A stretch of DNA of 38,625 nucleotides. Origin: Candidatus Neomicrothrix sp. UBA7884 (lineage in GTDB: Bacteria; Actinomycetota; Acidimicrobiia; Acidimicrobiales; MedAcidi-G1). The DNA lies in the NCBI GenBank assembly GCA_002501135.1, contig DLRQ01000073.1, forward strand, positions 1-38,625. The letters run 5' to 3'. Below are positions 23,830 through 32,175 of the stretch, piece by piece. Position 1 is the stretch's first letter. The number at the start of each line of letters is the position of its first letter. The translations under genes and the position numbers were made by a program. Below the pieces are notes generated by a model, which was given only the letters and a program-made list of their open reading frames with translations, was not told where the DNA came from and did not search any database.

Positions 23830-26796
23830 TCAGCCTGCCCTGTCGGCCAGGGCTGACACGAGTTCCTGCATACGGGCCTGGATGCGCCCGAACTCCAGCC
23901 AGTCGGCAGGATCTTCGGCAAGTGCGCCGGCGGCGCCAGCCTGGAGCTGTTCGATCTCGGCCACGATCGCTGCGACATCACCCGCGACTACCTCGGAGTC
24001 ACCATCTGACGGTTCGCCAGAATCGACTGGCGCAGCTCCGTTGTCGCCGTCGTCTTCGACTGGCTCCTCCACGACGGCTCCACCGAACACATCGCTGAGG
24101 TCGGAAGCAGTCAGGTCCTCGAGGGCCTCCTGGAGTGAATTGGCCATCACGACCCGCTCACCTACCGAGGCGATCACACGCTCCAGCTCGGGAACAGTTC
24201 TGTCGCCCTCGGCCTGCACGTAGAGCGGCCTCACGTACAGGATCGAGTTGTCGATAGGTACGAGCAGAAGCTCACCGAACAGCACCGAGGAACCACGCTG
24301 GCTCAAGAGGGTCTGGAGGCTGGCGACCTCCTCATCGTTGCGGATCCGCTCCTCGGCCAGGGCGGGGCCATCGAAGTTTGACGTCGGCGGGCGGTAGACG
24401 ATTGCCTCGCCATAGTTGTCGCCATCGCTCCGACCAACCATGTAGGCGGCGAGCTCCTTACGGGCGTCGTCATCGTCGAGGGGGACGAATGCCCTGATGA
24501 TCACGAACTCGGCACCGCCACCGTCCCCGTTGGGAAGGTCGACCATTGTGCGGTACGGGGGCATCCTGGCGTCGCGGGTTCCAGAGGGAATGCCCTGCTC
24601 ATCCCTGACGGTCAGGTTGGCTGCGCCCTGGCCGGTACGACCCGGATCCTGGGATACAGCCCACTCCGCAGCCCGCTGGTAGAAGTTCTCGGTGTCATCA
24701 ACGTGGTAGGCGCCCCAGAGCGCTGTCTGGATCCGGAAGTAGTCCTCGGCGTAGCGCATGTGCTCAAGAAGGGACGCTGGCATCTCTGACATCGGTGTGA
24801 ACAGGCCCGAGAAAGCACCCTGGTAGGCCCTAATAAGTGGATCGTCGGACTCGGAAACGTAGAAGGTGACCTCACCGCTGAAGGCGTCAATCACTGCCTT
24901 GACCGAGTTGCGAATGTAGTTGAACCGGCGGGGCAGGTCGTCGCCCTCCGGAAGGTCCTCGACCGGCGCCCGCTGCGAATACGGATACCTGTCGGTGGTC
25001 GTGTAGCCGTCGACGACGTACTGGATCCCGCCGTCTACGAGCACCGGGTACGGATCGGTGTCGAAGTGGAGGAACGGTGCCAGCTTCTCAACCCGCTCAC
25101 GCACGTCCCGCACGTAGAGGACCCGGGAGTCGTCGGTTATAAAATTCGAGATCAGTGGCTCGATCTGGCCGAACCTAAGGGCGAAAGCCACCTTGCGCAG
25201 CATCGACCCCATCTGGACGCCGCCGTCACCTCCCAGGTCGGAGTACCGGACCGCCCTGGTCTCCTGGTTCTCGTCGGTGAAGTCAACCTCGTCACGGCTG
25301 GCGCCGACTACCGCATAGCCCTCAAGGCCCTCACCAACGTAGATCTGTGGGGTGTCGAGGACCACGTCGACCCCATCGTCGATTGCAACCGGCAGGTCAC
25401 CGATGATGAAGTCAGGGTCACCGGAGCCCTTTACCCGACTGACCGGTGCCATAGCGACGCCGTAGCCGTGGGTGAAGGCGACGTGCTGGGCCTCCCAGGA
25501 GCGGGTCTTGTTGAGATCCAGTTCGCGGGCACCGAGGATCACCTGGGTCAACTCGCCGTCGACCTCGTACCGACCGTCATCGAGAAGGTTGTTGAACTGG
25601 TAGAACTCGCGCTCACCCTGGAGACGGTCGAAGGTGGCCTGCACGATGAGCGGATCGAGTATCCGGATATTCCGCACGGTCGACACGTTTGCCCGCAGGT
25701 CCGCAGCTGTGATCTGGGTGTCGAAGTCGTCGAGCGTCACCTCCTGAATCCTGTCGAGCCCAAAGGCAGTCCTCGTTGCCTCGATGTTGCGCTCTATGTA
25801 GAGCGCCTCCTTTTCGGACTCGGCCGGTTCAACCCTGAGGCCCTGAACAACCGCCGGGTAGATGCCGCCCATGACAAGTGCGACGAATGACCAGAGGCCA
25901 ACGGCCAACGTCGGCAGTACCCAGCCCCGTCGCCGGATGTTCACGAGGAGGAGCACGACGGCCAGCAGGGAGATCAGAATCAGCAGGTTGGTCGCGGGCA
26001 GCTCAGCCTTTACATCGGTGTATGAGGCGCCATCAACCACCCCCCGGGTTGATGTCGTCAACTCAAACCTGGCCAGCCAGTAGTCGGCGGCCTTGACAAG
26101 GGCGATCACGCCGAGCAGCACCGAGAGGTGGGCCTTGACCTGCGGCTTTACCCTCTCGCCTACTGTCTGGAACCTGATACCACCGTTCAGGTAGTGAGAG
26201 ATCGAGGTGACGACGAGGGTGACGAGAAGCGTCGAGAAGAGCCAGCCCACAACGAAGGTGAGCAACGGCAGCTGAAACACGAAGAACCCGATGTCGCGCC
26301 CGAACTGGGCGTCAACCGTGCCGAAATCAACGCGGTTTGTGTACAGCAACCACTCCTGCCACCTGCCTGACACTCCGAGCCCGGCGATCAGAGCGAAGAG
26401 ACCTGAGACACCCAGGCGCAACAACTTGCCCCGGCTCCCAACGATGAGGTGGTAGTGGACCAAAAGGTCCTCTTCGGGGCCGGGCGGTCGTACGGGCGGG
26501 GCCAAGCGCTCCGCAATTACCAGGTTTCCAAAGAGGATCCCGAAGAAGAGCATTGCAAAGAGGACAATCAGGACTACTTGGGCGCCGAGCACCGACGTGA
26601 ACACGTCGCTGTGGCCAAGCGAGTCAAACCACAAGAAGTCGGTGTAGAACGAGGCCAGCCCCCGCAGCGACACTATTGCCACAAAGAAGATGGCCACCGC
26701 ACCGAGCGCCATGGCCCGAAACTTTCCGGACCGGACAGGCTGCCCCCTTCGGGGCATAGGGCGGGGTCGCGGTGGCGGTGCATCCTCGGGGCGCAT
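23830..26796 (-). CDS. UPF0182 family large membrane protein
   Basis: 988 aa, the normal UPF0182 length. The N-terminal third has about seven membrane helices (roughly 28-330), starting after a Pro/Arg-rich cytoplasmic stretch. Then comes a long extracytoplasmic domain (about 340-900) with family sequence such as NVSTVRNIRILDP, YQFNNLLDDGRYEVDGE and AFTHGYGVAMAP. An acidic linker (about 900-935) and a helical tail close the protein. Function is unknown; in mycobacteria the family lies beside the PDZ/S16 protease, as here. A TAGGCT six bases before the ATG suggests a leaderless transcript. Confidence 0.93.
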   Translation of the reverse strand: MRPEDAPPPRPRPMPRRGQPVRSGKFRAMALGAVAIFFVAIVSLRGLASFYTDFLWFDSLGHSDVFTSVLGAQVVLIVLFAMLFFGILFGNLVIAERLAPPVRPPGPEEDLLVHYHLIVGSRGKLLRLGVSGLFALIAGLGVSGRWQEWLLYTNRVDFGTVDAQFGRDIGFFVFQLPLLTFVVGWLFSTLLVTLVVTSISHYLNGGIRFQTVGERVKPQVKAHLSVLLGVIALVKAADYWLARFELTTSTRGVVDGASYTDVKAELPATNLLILISLLAVVLLLVNIRRRGWVLPTLAVGLWSFVALVMGGIYPAVVQGLRVEPAESEKEALYIERNIEATRTAFGLDRIQEVTLDDFDTQITAADLRANVSTVRNIRILDPLIVQATFDRLQGEREFYQFNNLLDDGRYEVDGELTQVILGARELDLNKTRSWEAQHVAFTHGYGVAMAPVSRVKGSGDPDFIIGDLPVAIDDGVDVVLDTPQIYVGEGLEGYAVVGASRDEVDFTDENQETRAVRYSDLGGDGGVQMGSMLRKVAFALRFGQIEPLISNFITDDSRVLYVRDVRERVEKLAPFLHFDTDPYPVLVDGGIQYVVDGYTTTDRYPYSQRAPVEDLPEGDDLPRRFNYIRNSVKAVIDAFSGEVTFYVSESDDPLIRAYQGAFSGLFTPMSEMPASLLEHMRYAEDYFRIQTALWGAYHVDDTENFYQRAAEWAVSQDPGRTGQGAANLTVRDEQGIPSGTRDARMPPYRTMVDLPNGDGGGAEFVIIRAFVPLDDDDARKELAAYMVGRSDGDNYGEAIVYRPPTSNFDGPALAEERIRNDEEVASLQTLLSQRGSSVLFGELLLVPIDNSILYVRPLYVQAEGDRTVPELERVIASVGERVVMANSLQEALEDLTASDLSDVFGGAVVEEPVEDDGDNGAAPVDSGEPSDGDSEVVAGDVAAIVAEIEQLQAGAAGALAEDPADWLEFGRIQARMQELVSALADRAG

Positions 26797-26802
26797 CGCG
26801 GC

Positions 26803-26808
26803 AGCCTA
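26803..26808 (-). promoter_or_regulatory. Candidate leaderless -10 element of UPF0182 gene
   Basis: TAGGCT on the minus strand, six bases before the ATG at 26796. Confidence 0.5.
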
Positions 26809-26857
26809 ACGGCGCATCCGGTTGACCCTACCGGTAGTTGAGCAGGTGGACCGGTAC

Positions 26858-27964
26858 CTACCGGGATTCAGTTGGAAGCGCCAGGGCGTCGGCGTTGCCA
26901 CCCAGTTCAGCCAGCACGTCCAACGCGTCGTCCAGATTCGCGACACCCTCGACCCTGAGGTCACCTGCCACGTCGCGGGCGTCGGACACCTCGTGTTCCG
27001 GAACCAGGAACAAGTCGATCCCGGCCCGGCGGGCTGCAACCACCTTCTGCCTGATTCCACCAATGGGGCCGACCTCGCCGTCAATGTCGATTGTGCCGGT
27101 GGTGGCTACGCGTAGACCCGCTGTCAGTTCACCGGGCGTCAGCACCTCGAGGATCGCCAGGGTCAGGGCGAGGCCTGCCGAGTTGCCGCCCACCTTGTCG
27201 GTCCGTATACCCACGTCGATCGGAAGGTTCTCGACGTCTTCCCAGCGTGTTTGAGGAGCAATGCCGAGAAATCCGACTGTTGGATCGTCGTCTCGCGCTG
27301 CCAACTCCACAACCACTGTCCTGGGGTTGGCGCCATCGAGATCCTCAATGAGGATCTCGATTCTGTCGCCTGGCTCCCGACCCTTGACGACGGCTACCAA
27401 TTCCTTGACGCGCATGGTCGACACGCCGTCAATTGCCACAATCACATCATCGGTGGTCAGGTGGCCGGCGGCAGGATCACGAACCGAGGCCATGCCGACA
27501 CCTGTAGCGACGAACGGGTCAAGGCCGAGGTGCCTCAACGCAACAGCCTCGGCCGTTGACTTGGAGACCCGCATCAACTCGATGTTGAACTGGCGATTCT
27601 CGTCACGGTTCCGGTCACCCAGTACAGACTCCTGGCTGACCAGGAGGTCGGCATCGTCGACCTTTGCCCACAGGTATTCCCAACCGTTCACCGTCGAGTC
27701 CTGTCGAACGGTGGTGAAGTACACCTCGCCGGCAGCCGGGAAAGTCTCACCCCTGAATACCACGATTCGGTCGGACAGGGCGTTGACTGTTCCAGGCCGG
27801 AAGATGAAGTAGGGCAGCCTGACGAACGTCATCGCCATGACCGCCAGGCCGACGAGCAGCACGCCCGCTGCAACGACAGGGCGCATGCGTCGAGGGGCGC
27901 CACCAGGTGCACCGACGCCCGGCTGTAGCCTGTCGTCTGCCGTGTTCACGCTGTTCGTCGCCAC
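26858..27964 (-). CDS. Membrane-anchored PDZ/Lon-type S16 serine protease (YlbL-like)
   Basis: 368 aa. One membrane helix (about 28-47) anchors a PDZ domain (about 150-225, with the DDVIVAIDGVSTMRVKELV core) and a C-terminal Lon proteolytic domain. The Ser-Lys dyad is visible: Ser262 in VGGNSAGLALTLAI and Lys307 in GPIGGIRQKVVAARRAG. It therefore looks active, facing outside the cell. The gene lies directly upstream of UPF0182 on the same strand, a pairing conserved in Actinobacteria; the protease may process or guard that protein. GTG start; no clear ribosome site or TAnnnT element, so the N-terminus is less certain. Confidence 0.9.
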   Translation of the reverse strand: MATNSVNTADDRLQPGVGAPGGAPRRMRPVVAAGVLLVGLAVMAMTFVRLPYFIFRPGTVNALSDRIVVFRGETFPAAGEVYFTTVRQDSTVNGWEYLWAKVDDADLLVSQESVLGDRNRDENRQFNIELMRVSKSTAEAVALRHLGLDPFVATGVGMASVRDPAAGHLTTDDVIVAIDGVSTMRVKELVAVVKGREPGDRIEILIEDLDGANPRTVVVELAARDDDPTVGFLGIAPQTRWEDVENLPIDVGIRTDKVGGNSAGLALTLAILEVLTPGELTAGLRVATTGTIDIDGEVGPIGGIRQKVVAARRAGIDLFLVPEHEVSDARDVAGDLRVEGVANLDDALDVLAELGGNADALALPTESR

Positions 27965-28108
27965 CCTGTTCCCGGGCCTCGTCCTCGTTGCCCCGCTGGT
28001 TGTTCACGCCCGGATGGTCGACGGTTCGACAATCAGGGCCAGGTCCATCCACACGGCTGGTACGACCCAGCCTGCCACGACAACATACGGGTCAGGGTGC
28101 AGGCCGTC

Positions 28109-28357
28109 ATGAACACCCAGCAGGACCATGAGTACGCAGTTGACCGGCCATGGGGAGCGGCTGCCCTGTCCGGCCTGTGGTTCCACCCGCCACACAAGGT
28201 GGTTACCGGGCAGCGAGCCAGAATCCGATGGTGGCACCGGTTGCGCTCGCTAATCCTGCTGACGGTGTTCGTGGTCGCCGGCGGGATCGCACTTGCGACC
28301 GTGATTGGCGTGATGGTCATTGGAGCCGGCTTCCTGCTGGAACAGGCCATCGGCTGA
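28109..28357 (+). CDS. Small single-pass or hairpin membrane protein, unknown
   Basis: 82 aa from the ATG (an in-frame GTG at 28097 would add four residues; an AGG 6 bases before the ATG favours the ATG). A polar N-terminus with RARIRWWHRLR precedes a hydrophobic stretch of about 30 residues (about 47-78: LILLTVFVVAGGIALATVIG and on), which could form one long or two short helices. Not recognised. It is divergent from the protease and 3 bases before the HEAT-repeat gene, so the two probably form an operon. Confidence 0.55.
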   Translation: MNTQQDHEYAVDRPWGAAALSGLWFHPPHKVVTGQRARIRWWHRLRSLILLTVFVVAGGIALATVIGVMVIGAGFLLEQAIG

Positions 28358-28360
28358 CCG

Positions 28361-29008
28361 GTGCCAGCCCGCCACGAGCACACCGAACCGCCACCGACAG
28401 CTGAGAGCGCAACCCGTCGTCGTCAGGCGATCCGTGCCGGACATACAGGAGACCCTGATGAGGCCCGACGCCACCTTGTCGATGTAGAGCCCTCGGTAAG
28501 GTCCGCCGCAATCGGCGCCCTCGACAGGCTGGGCTGCATGACCGACGCTGAACTTGGTGCCTCTCTCGGTGACCCGTCGCCAGCGGTTCGGCGGCGGGCT
28601 CTCGAGATCGTCGCCACCACCGCCCACCCATCCGGGCCCACGGGCATGGTGGCCCTGCTCTCAGACAGCGACTCCGGAGTCACCGAGATGGCCTGCTGGG
28701 CGGCGGGTGAGAGATCCGACGTTGCCGACCTGACCGTGGCGCTACTCAACGGCATCGCCAGCGGCCACGAGGATGCGCTGTGCCGCGAGGCGGCCGTGGC
28801 CTCCCTCGGATCCCTCGGCCACGAGGCCGGACGAGCGGTGGTCCTTGCCGCCCTGATGGACCGACCACCGGTTCGGCGTCGAGCAGTACTTGCTCTCGCC
28901 TCGTTCGAAGGCCCCGACGTAGAGGCAGCCCTGGAGCGAGCTCTAAGAGACAGGGACTGGCAGGTGAGGCAGGCAGCCGAGGACCTGCTTGGAGGGGCGG
29001 AGCGGTAG
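28361..29008 (+). CDS. HEAT-repeat protein
   Basis: 215 aa made of helical pairs. HEAT-like units are visible at about 42-60 (VEPSVRSAAIGALDRLG), 70-86 (DPSPAVRRRALEIVATT), 140-155 (CREAAVASLGSLGHEAG), 168-182 (PPVRRRAVLALASFEG) and 190-210 (ALERALRDRDWQVRQAAED). Such scaffolds bind proteins or, in phycobilin lyases, chromophores; nothing here supports a lyase. GTG start 3 bases after the small membrane protein, suggesting that the pair works together at the membrane. Confidence 0.75.
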   Translation: MPARHEHTEPPPTAESATRRRQAIRAGHTGDPDEARRHLVDVEPSVRSAAIGALDRLGCMTDAELGASLGDPSPAVRRRALEIVATTAHPSGPTGMVALLSDSDSGVTEMACWAAGERSDVADLTVALLNGIASGHEDALCREAAVASLGSLGHEAGRAVVLAALMDRPPVRRRAVLALASFEGPDVEAALERALRDRDWQVRQAAEDLLGGAER

Positions 29009-29018
29009 TGCCAGCCGG

Positions 29019-30023
29019 CTAGCGCCGGGGATCGATGAACATGGCCCGCATTGCCTCGAAGGACTCGATGCACTGACCGGCACCCATTACGACACACTCC
29101 ATCGGAGCCTCGACATGGGTGACCGGTATTCCGGTCTCGTCGGCCAGACGCTTGTCGAACCCTCTCAAAAGACTGCCACCTCCAACCAGGTGGAGGCCCT
29201 GTACAAGCAGGTCCTGTGCCAACTCGGCCGGCGCCTGGGCAAGGCAGGAGACCACCGAGTCGATCATTGCCGAGACGGGCTCGTCGATTGCCCGACGGAT
29301 CTCGGCGGGGGTAAGGACGATCGTCTTGGGGAGGCCTGTGACCAACTCGCGACCGCGCACCTCGGCACGCATCTCACCTGCGGTCTCAGCGGCTGACCCG
29401 CAGACCAACTTGATCTCCTCTGCGGTCACCTCTCCGATTGCCACGCCGTACTCCCTGCGGACATGGGCCTGGACCGAGGCGTCAATGTCAAAGGAGCCGA
29501 CCCTGAGCGCCTCAATCGCCACAACCCCTCCGAGAGAGAGCAGAGCCGACTCGGAGGTACCACCACCTATGTCGACGACCATGTTGCCGACCGGTTCGCT
29601 GATCGGCAGGTTGGCACCGATAGCCGCTGCCAACGGCTGCTCGATCAACTGTGCATCGGCCGCGCCGGCGCTCTTGGCGGCCTCCGTTACCGCACGTCGC
29701 TCAACCGCCGTGATTGCCGAGGGCACACATACCAGCACCTTGGGACGGTTGACCCGGCTCACACCGACCCGTTCGAGCAACAGCCGTACCATCCGCTGGG
29801 TCACGTCGAAGTCCGTGATGGCACCCTTCCGGAGTGGCCTGACAGCCACGATGTGAGCTGGTGTCCGTCCGATCATCTTCCAGGCCTCACGGCCCATCGC
29901 CAGGACCTCACCTGTCTGCTGGTTCATGGCGATAACCGATGGTTCAGCCAGAACAACACCTTCACCCCGCGTGTAGACAAGGGTGTTCGCCGTGCCGAGG
30001 TCGATTGCCAGGTCGCGTGCCAT
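29019..30023 (-). CDS. mreB: MreB-like actin-family cell-shape protein
   Basis: 334 aa, normal MreB length. Phosphate-1 loop DLGTANTLVY (8-17), VCVPSAITAVERRAV (98-112), phosphate-2 DIGGGTSESALLSLGG (151-166) and the late GGGSLLRGFDKRLA are present. MreB filaments guide side-wall peptidoglycan synthesis. The N-terminal amphipathic helix of many MreBs is absent, so membrane attachment could depend on a partner; a small membrane protein is coded directly upstream, one base away. mreC, mreD and rodA are not in the window. Confidence 0.94.
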   Translation of the reverse strand: MARDLAIDLGTANTLVYTRGEGVVLAEPSVIAMNQQTGEVLAMGREAWKMIGRTPAHIVAVRPLRKGAITDFDVTQRMVRLLLERVGVSRVNRPKVLVCVPSAITAVERRAVTEAAKSAGAADAQLIEQPLAAAIGANLPISEPVGNMVVDIGGGTSESALLSLGGVVAIEALRVGSFDIDASVQAHVRREYGVAIGEVTAEEIKLVCGSAAETAGEMRAEVRGRELVTGLPKTIVLTPAEIRRAIDEPVSAMIDSVVSCLAQAPAELAQDLLVQGLHLVGGGSLLRGFDKRLADETGIPVTHVEAPMECVVMGAGQCIESFEAMRAMFIDPRR

Positions 30024-30024
30024 G

Positions 30025-30249
30025 TCAGGCCGAGCCGCCGGTCTTCCCGGACTCGTCGTCTCTGATCATCCGAACTGCGCTGGAACTATGTGAACCGGGG
30101 TGCTGATCGCTGTTCAGACTACGCAGGGTCCTCCGGAACTCGTCCGGGTCGATGCTCTGCTTCCTGGGGCGGCTCAACAGCCATACAAGGGTTGACCCCA
30201 GCCCTGCCATGATCACAGCGCCGAAGAGGAACACGAGGCTTGAGTTCAT
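30025..30249 (-). CDS. Small N-terminally anchored membrane protein before mreB
   Basis: 74 aa. A hydrophobic helix at about 4-25 (LVFLFGAVIMAGLGSTLVW) is followed by a basic RPRKQ and a polar tail ending in a Gly/Ser-rich stretch. Not recognised. Its ATG overlaps the moaE stop by 4 bases (ATGA) and its stop is 1 base from the mreB start, so it is made with MreB and could help place it at the membrane. That role is inference. Confidence 0.7.
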   Translation of the reverse strand: MNSSLVFLFGAVIMAGLGSTLVWLLSRPRKQSIDPDEFRRTLRSLNSDQHPGSHSSSAVRMIRDDESGKTGGSA

Positions 30250-30776
30250 GCCTGGCCTCCAGAAACGTCGTCAGATCCAGACCCAGTGGATTCGGGAGGC
30301 CACTCCAGGTCATCGAGGTCGACAAGATGCTGAGCATCGGTTCCCCAGTGCTCGCCACCGTCCCAGGTCTCGAGCTTCCAGATGGGCACGGTTGCCTTAA
30401 CTGCGTCGATACAGAAGCGTCCCGCCGAGAACGCCTCACCGCGATGGGCCGAGGATGCGACGATCACTACGGCAGCCTCGCCGATCGGGACAGAACCGAC
30501 CCGGTGCAACAGCGCAAGTCGGGCGACCGCCGGCCATCGCCGACGTGCCTCGTCAGCCACTCGAAGGAGCCTGGGTTCTGCCTGCTCCTCGTAGGCCTCG
30601 TACACGAGCCCGGTCACGTCAGTGCGACCCTCGGCGTGGTCCCGTGCATTTCCGCTGAACAGCACGACGGCACCACAGTCGGGTCGACCCGCCCACCTGA
30701 GAGCCTCCTCAACAGGGAGAGGTTCCTCAGTTAGGCCGAGCCAGGTATCGGATTCGACTGGCGCCACGGATGACAT
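30246..30776 (-). CDS. moaE: Molybdopterin synthase catalytic subunit (MoaE)
   Basis: 176 aa. MoaE adds dithiolene sulfur to precursor Z with MoaD during molybdenum-cofactor synthesis. Seen: GAVVLFSGNARDH, a central YEAYEEQAEPRL, LLHRVGSVPIGEAAVVI, SSAHRGEAF and the catalytic lysines Lys127 and Lys134 in AVKATVPIWKLETW. The start is set at the second ATG of a close pair because TACCAT lies 7 bases before it; the first ATG (30785) is an alternative, and a reading to 30860 adds nonconserved sequence. About 30 acidic residues follow the core. The MoaD partner is not in the window. Confidence 0.88.
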   Translation of the reverse strand: MSSVAPVESDTWLGLTEEPLPVEEALRWAGRPDCGAVVLFSGNARDHAEGRTDVTGLVYEAYEEQAEPRLLRVADEARRRWPAVARLALLHRVGSVPIGEAAVVIVASSAHRGEAFSAGRFCIDAVKATVPIWKLETWDGGEHWGTDAQHLVDLDDLEWPPESTGSGSDDVSGGQA

Positions 30777-30875
30777 CGCCGTCATGGTACGACCACCACC
30801 CGGCTGACCGACGGCAGTCTGTGCGTATCGTCGATGTGACAACAGAACCGAGGTGAGCACACGGCGACATGGCCC

Positions 30876-30881
30876 TACGAT
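30876..30881 (+). promoter_or_regulatory. Candidate leaderless -10 element of the DUF2342 gene
   Basis: TACGAT, six bases before the GTG at 30888. Confidence 0.6.
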
Positions 30882-30887
30882 GCCACC

Positions 30888-32168
30888 GTGGACCTACCCG
30901 AGATGCCTGAACCCGGTGACGGGGATCCCTCGCTCGAGGACCTGATTGCCCAGGTCTTCGGTGGCTCCTTCGGAGACATGTTCGGTGGGGCTCTGAAGGC
31001 AATGGAAACCCAGGGAACAGAAGGGTCTGCTGCACGCCAGCTGGCAGTGACGATCGCTACCGGCGGTGAGAGCGAACCAAACGTGGATCCGACGGTTCGC
31101 ATGGAGTACGAGGCTCTCGCACGGGTTGCAGAACTCCATGTCGCCGACCAGACCGGCCTACCAGCAGGTCGGAGGGGACCAGTCACCGTCGAACCGGTCT
31201 CCCGGGCAATCTGGGCAGGGCGCATGGTCGACACGCTTCTGCCGCTGCTCGGTCGGGTGTCCGGGTCCCTGCACGGTGGGCCCGACTACCACCACGAGCC
31301 ACAGGACGACCCCGGCGGCGACCCGGCTGCTGCATGGCTGTCCGGCTTGATGGACGCAATGGCTCCTCTGTTGTCGAACCTGACGACCGGAACGATGGTC
31401 GGCCGCCTCGGCTTCCGCAGCCTCGGCACCTACGACCTGCCGATCCCCGTGGACCCGACCTCGCCTGGTGCCGAACGCCTCATGTTGATCGTCCCCAACA
31501 TCGAGGCCTTTGCGACCGACTGGAGCATCCCGGCCCCCGACCTGCGGCTCTGGGTGTGCCTGCACGAGCTCACCCACCACAGCGTCCTCAGCATCCCGCA
31601 CGTGGGCGAAACCCTCACCAGGCTACTGACCAGACACGCCGGTGCATTTAGAAACGACCCTTCCAAACTGGAGCAGCAACTCGGTGGCATCGACCCGATG
31701 ACTGGTCCGGATGCCATTGCACAGCTCCAACAGATTCTTGATCCCGAGATGGTCCTGGGGGCAGTCAGGTCACCCGATCAGGAAGTGCTCCAGCCGAGAA
31801 TCGAATCACTGGTAGCAGTCATCATCGGCTACGTGGACCACGTGATGGACGAGATCGGCGGTCGCCTCATCGCGACGTACCCGATGGTGACCGAAGCGCT
31901 TCGGCGAAGAAGGGTCGAGACCAGTGGGGCCGACCGGTTTGTCGAGCGGATCCTGGGCCTGAACCTGACCCAGGCCCAGGTGGATCGCGGCAGTGCATTC
32001 ATCTCCGGCGTTGTCGAACGGTCCGGGCCCGACGCTCTGGAACGCCTGTGGGCCAAAGAGTCCCACCTACCGACACCGAACGAGGTAGAGGCACCGGGCC
32101 TGTGGCTGGCCCGACTCGACCTGGATGAGGACACCAACGGTCCGGACGCAGCCGCTACCCAGCCGTAG
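30888..32168 (+). CDS. DUF2342 zinc-dependent metalloprotease family protein
   Basis: 426 aa. The HELTHH motif (His226, Glu227, His230) in LWVCLHELTHHSVLS is a zinc-protease signature, and the flanking DWSIPAPDLRLWV and PNIEAFATDW are typical of this actinobacterial family, once linked by name to coenzyme F420 synthesis. A helical C-terminus ends with an acidic tail. In mycobacteria a relative sits next to UPF0182 and the PDZ protease; here five genes separate them. It is divergent from moaE with 102-111 bases between starts. Confidence 0.9.
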   Translation: MDLPEMPEPGDGDPSLEDLIAQVFGGSFGDMFGGALKAMETQGTEGSAARQLAVTIATGGESEPNVDPTVRMEYEALARVAELHVADQTGLPAGRRGPVTVEPVSRAIWAGRMVDTLLPLLGRVSGSLHGGPDYHHEPQDDPGGDPAAAWLSGLMDAMAPLLSNLTTGTMVGRLGFRSLGTYDLPIPVDPTSPGAERLMLIVPNIEAFATDWSIPAPDLRLWVCLHELTHHSVLSIPHVGETLTRLLTRHAGAFRNDPSKLEQQLGGIDPMTGPDAIAQLQQILDPEMVLGAVRSPDQEVLQPRIESLVAVIIGYVDHVMDEIGGRLIATYPMVTEALRRRRVETSGADRFVERILGLNLTQAQVDRGSAFISGVVERSGPDALERLWAKESHLPTPNEVEAPGLWLARLDLDEDTNGPDAAATQP

Positions 32169-32175
32169 CCCGCCA

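Noticed and set aside
28097..28108. GTG start four codons earlier for the small membrane protein
   Set aside because: Possible but lacks a ribosome site or TAnnnT element at the right distance.
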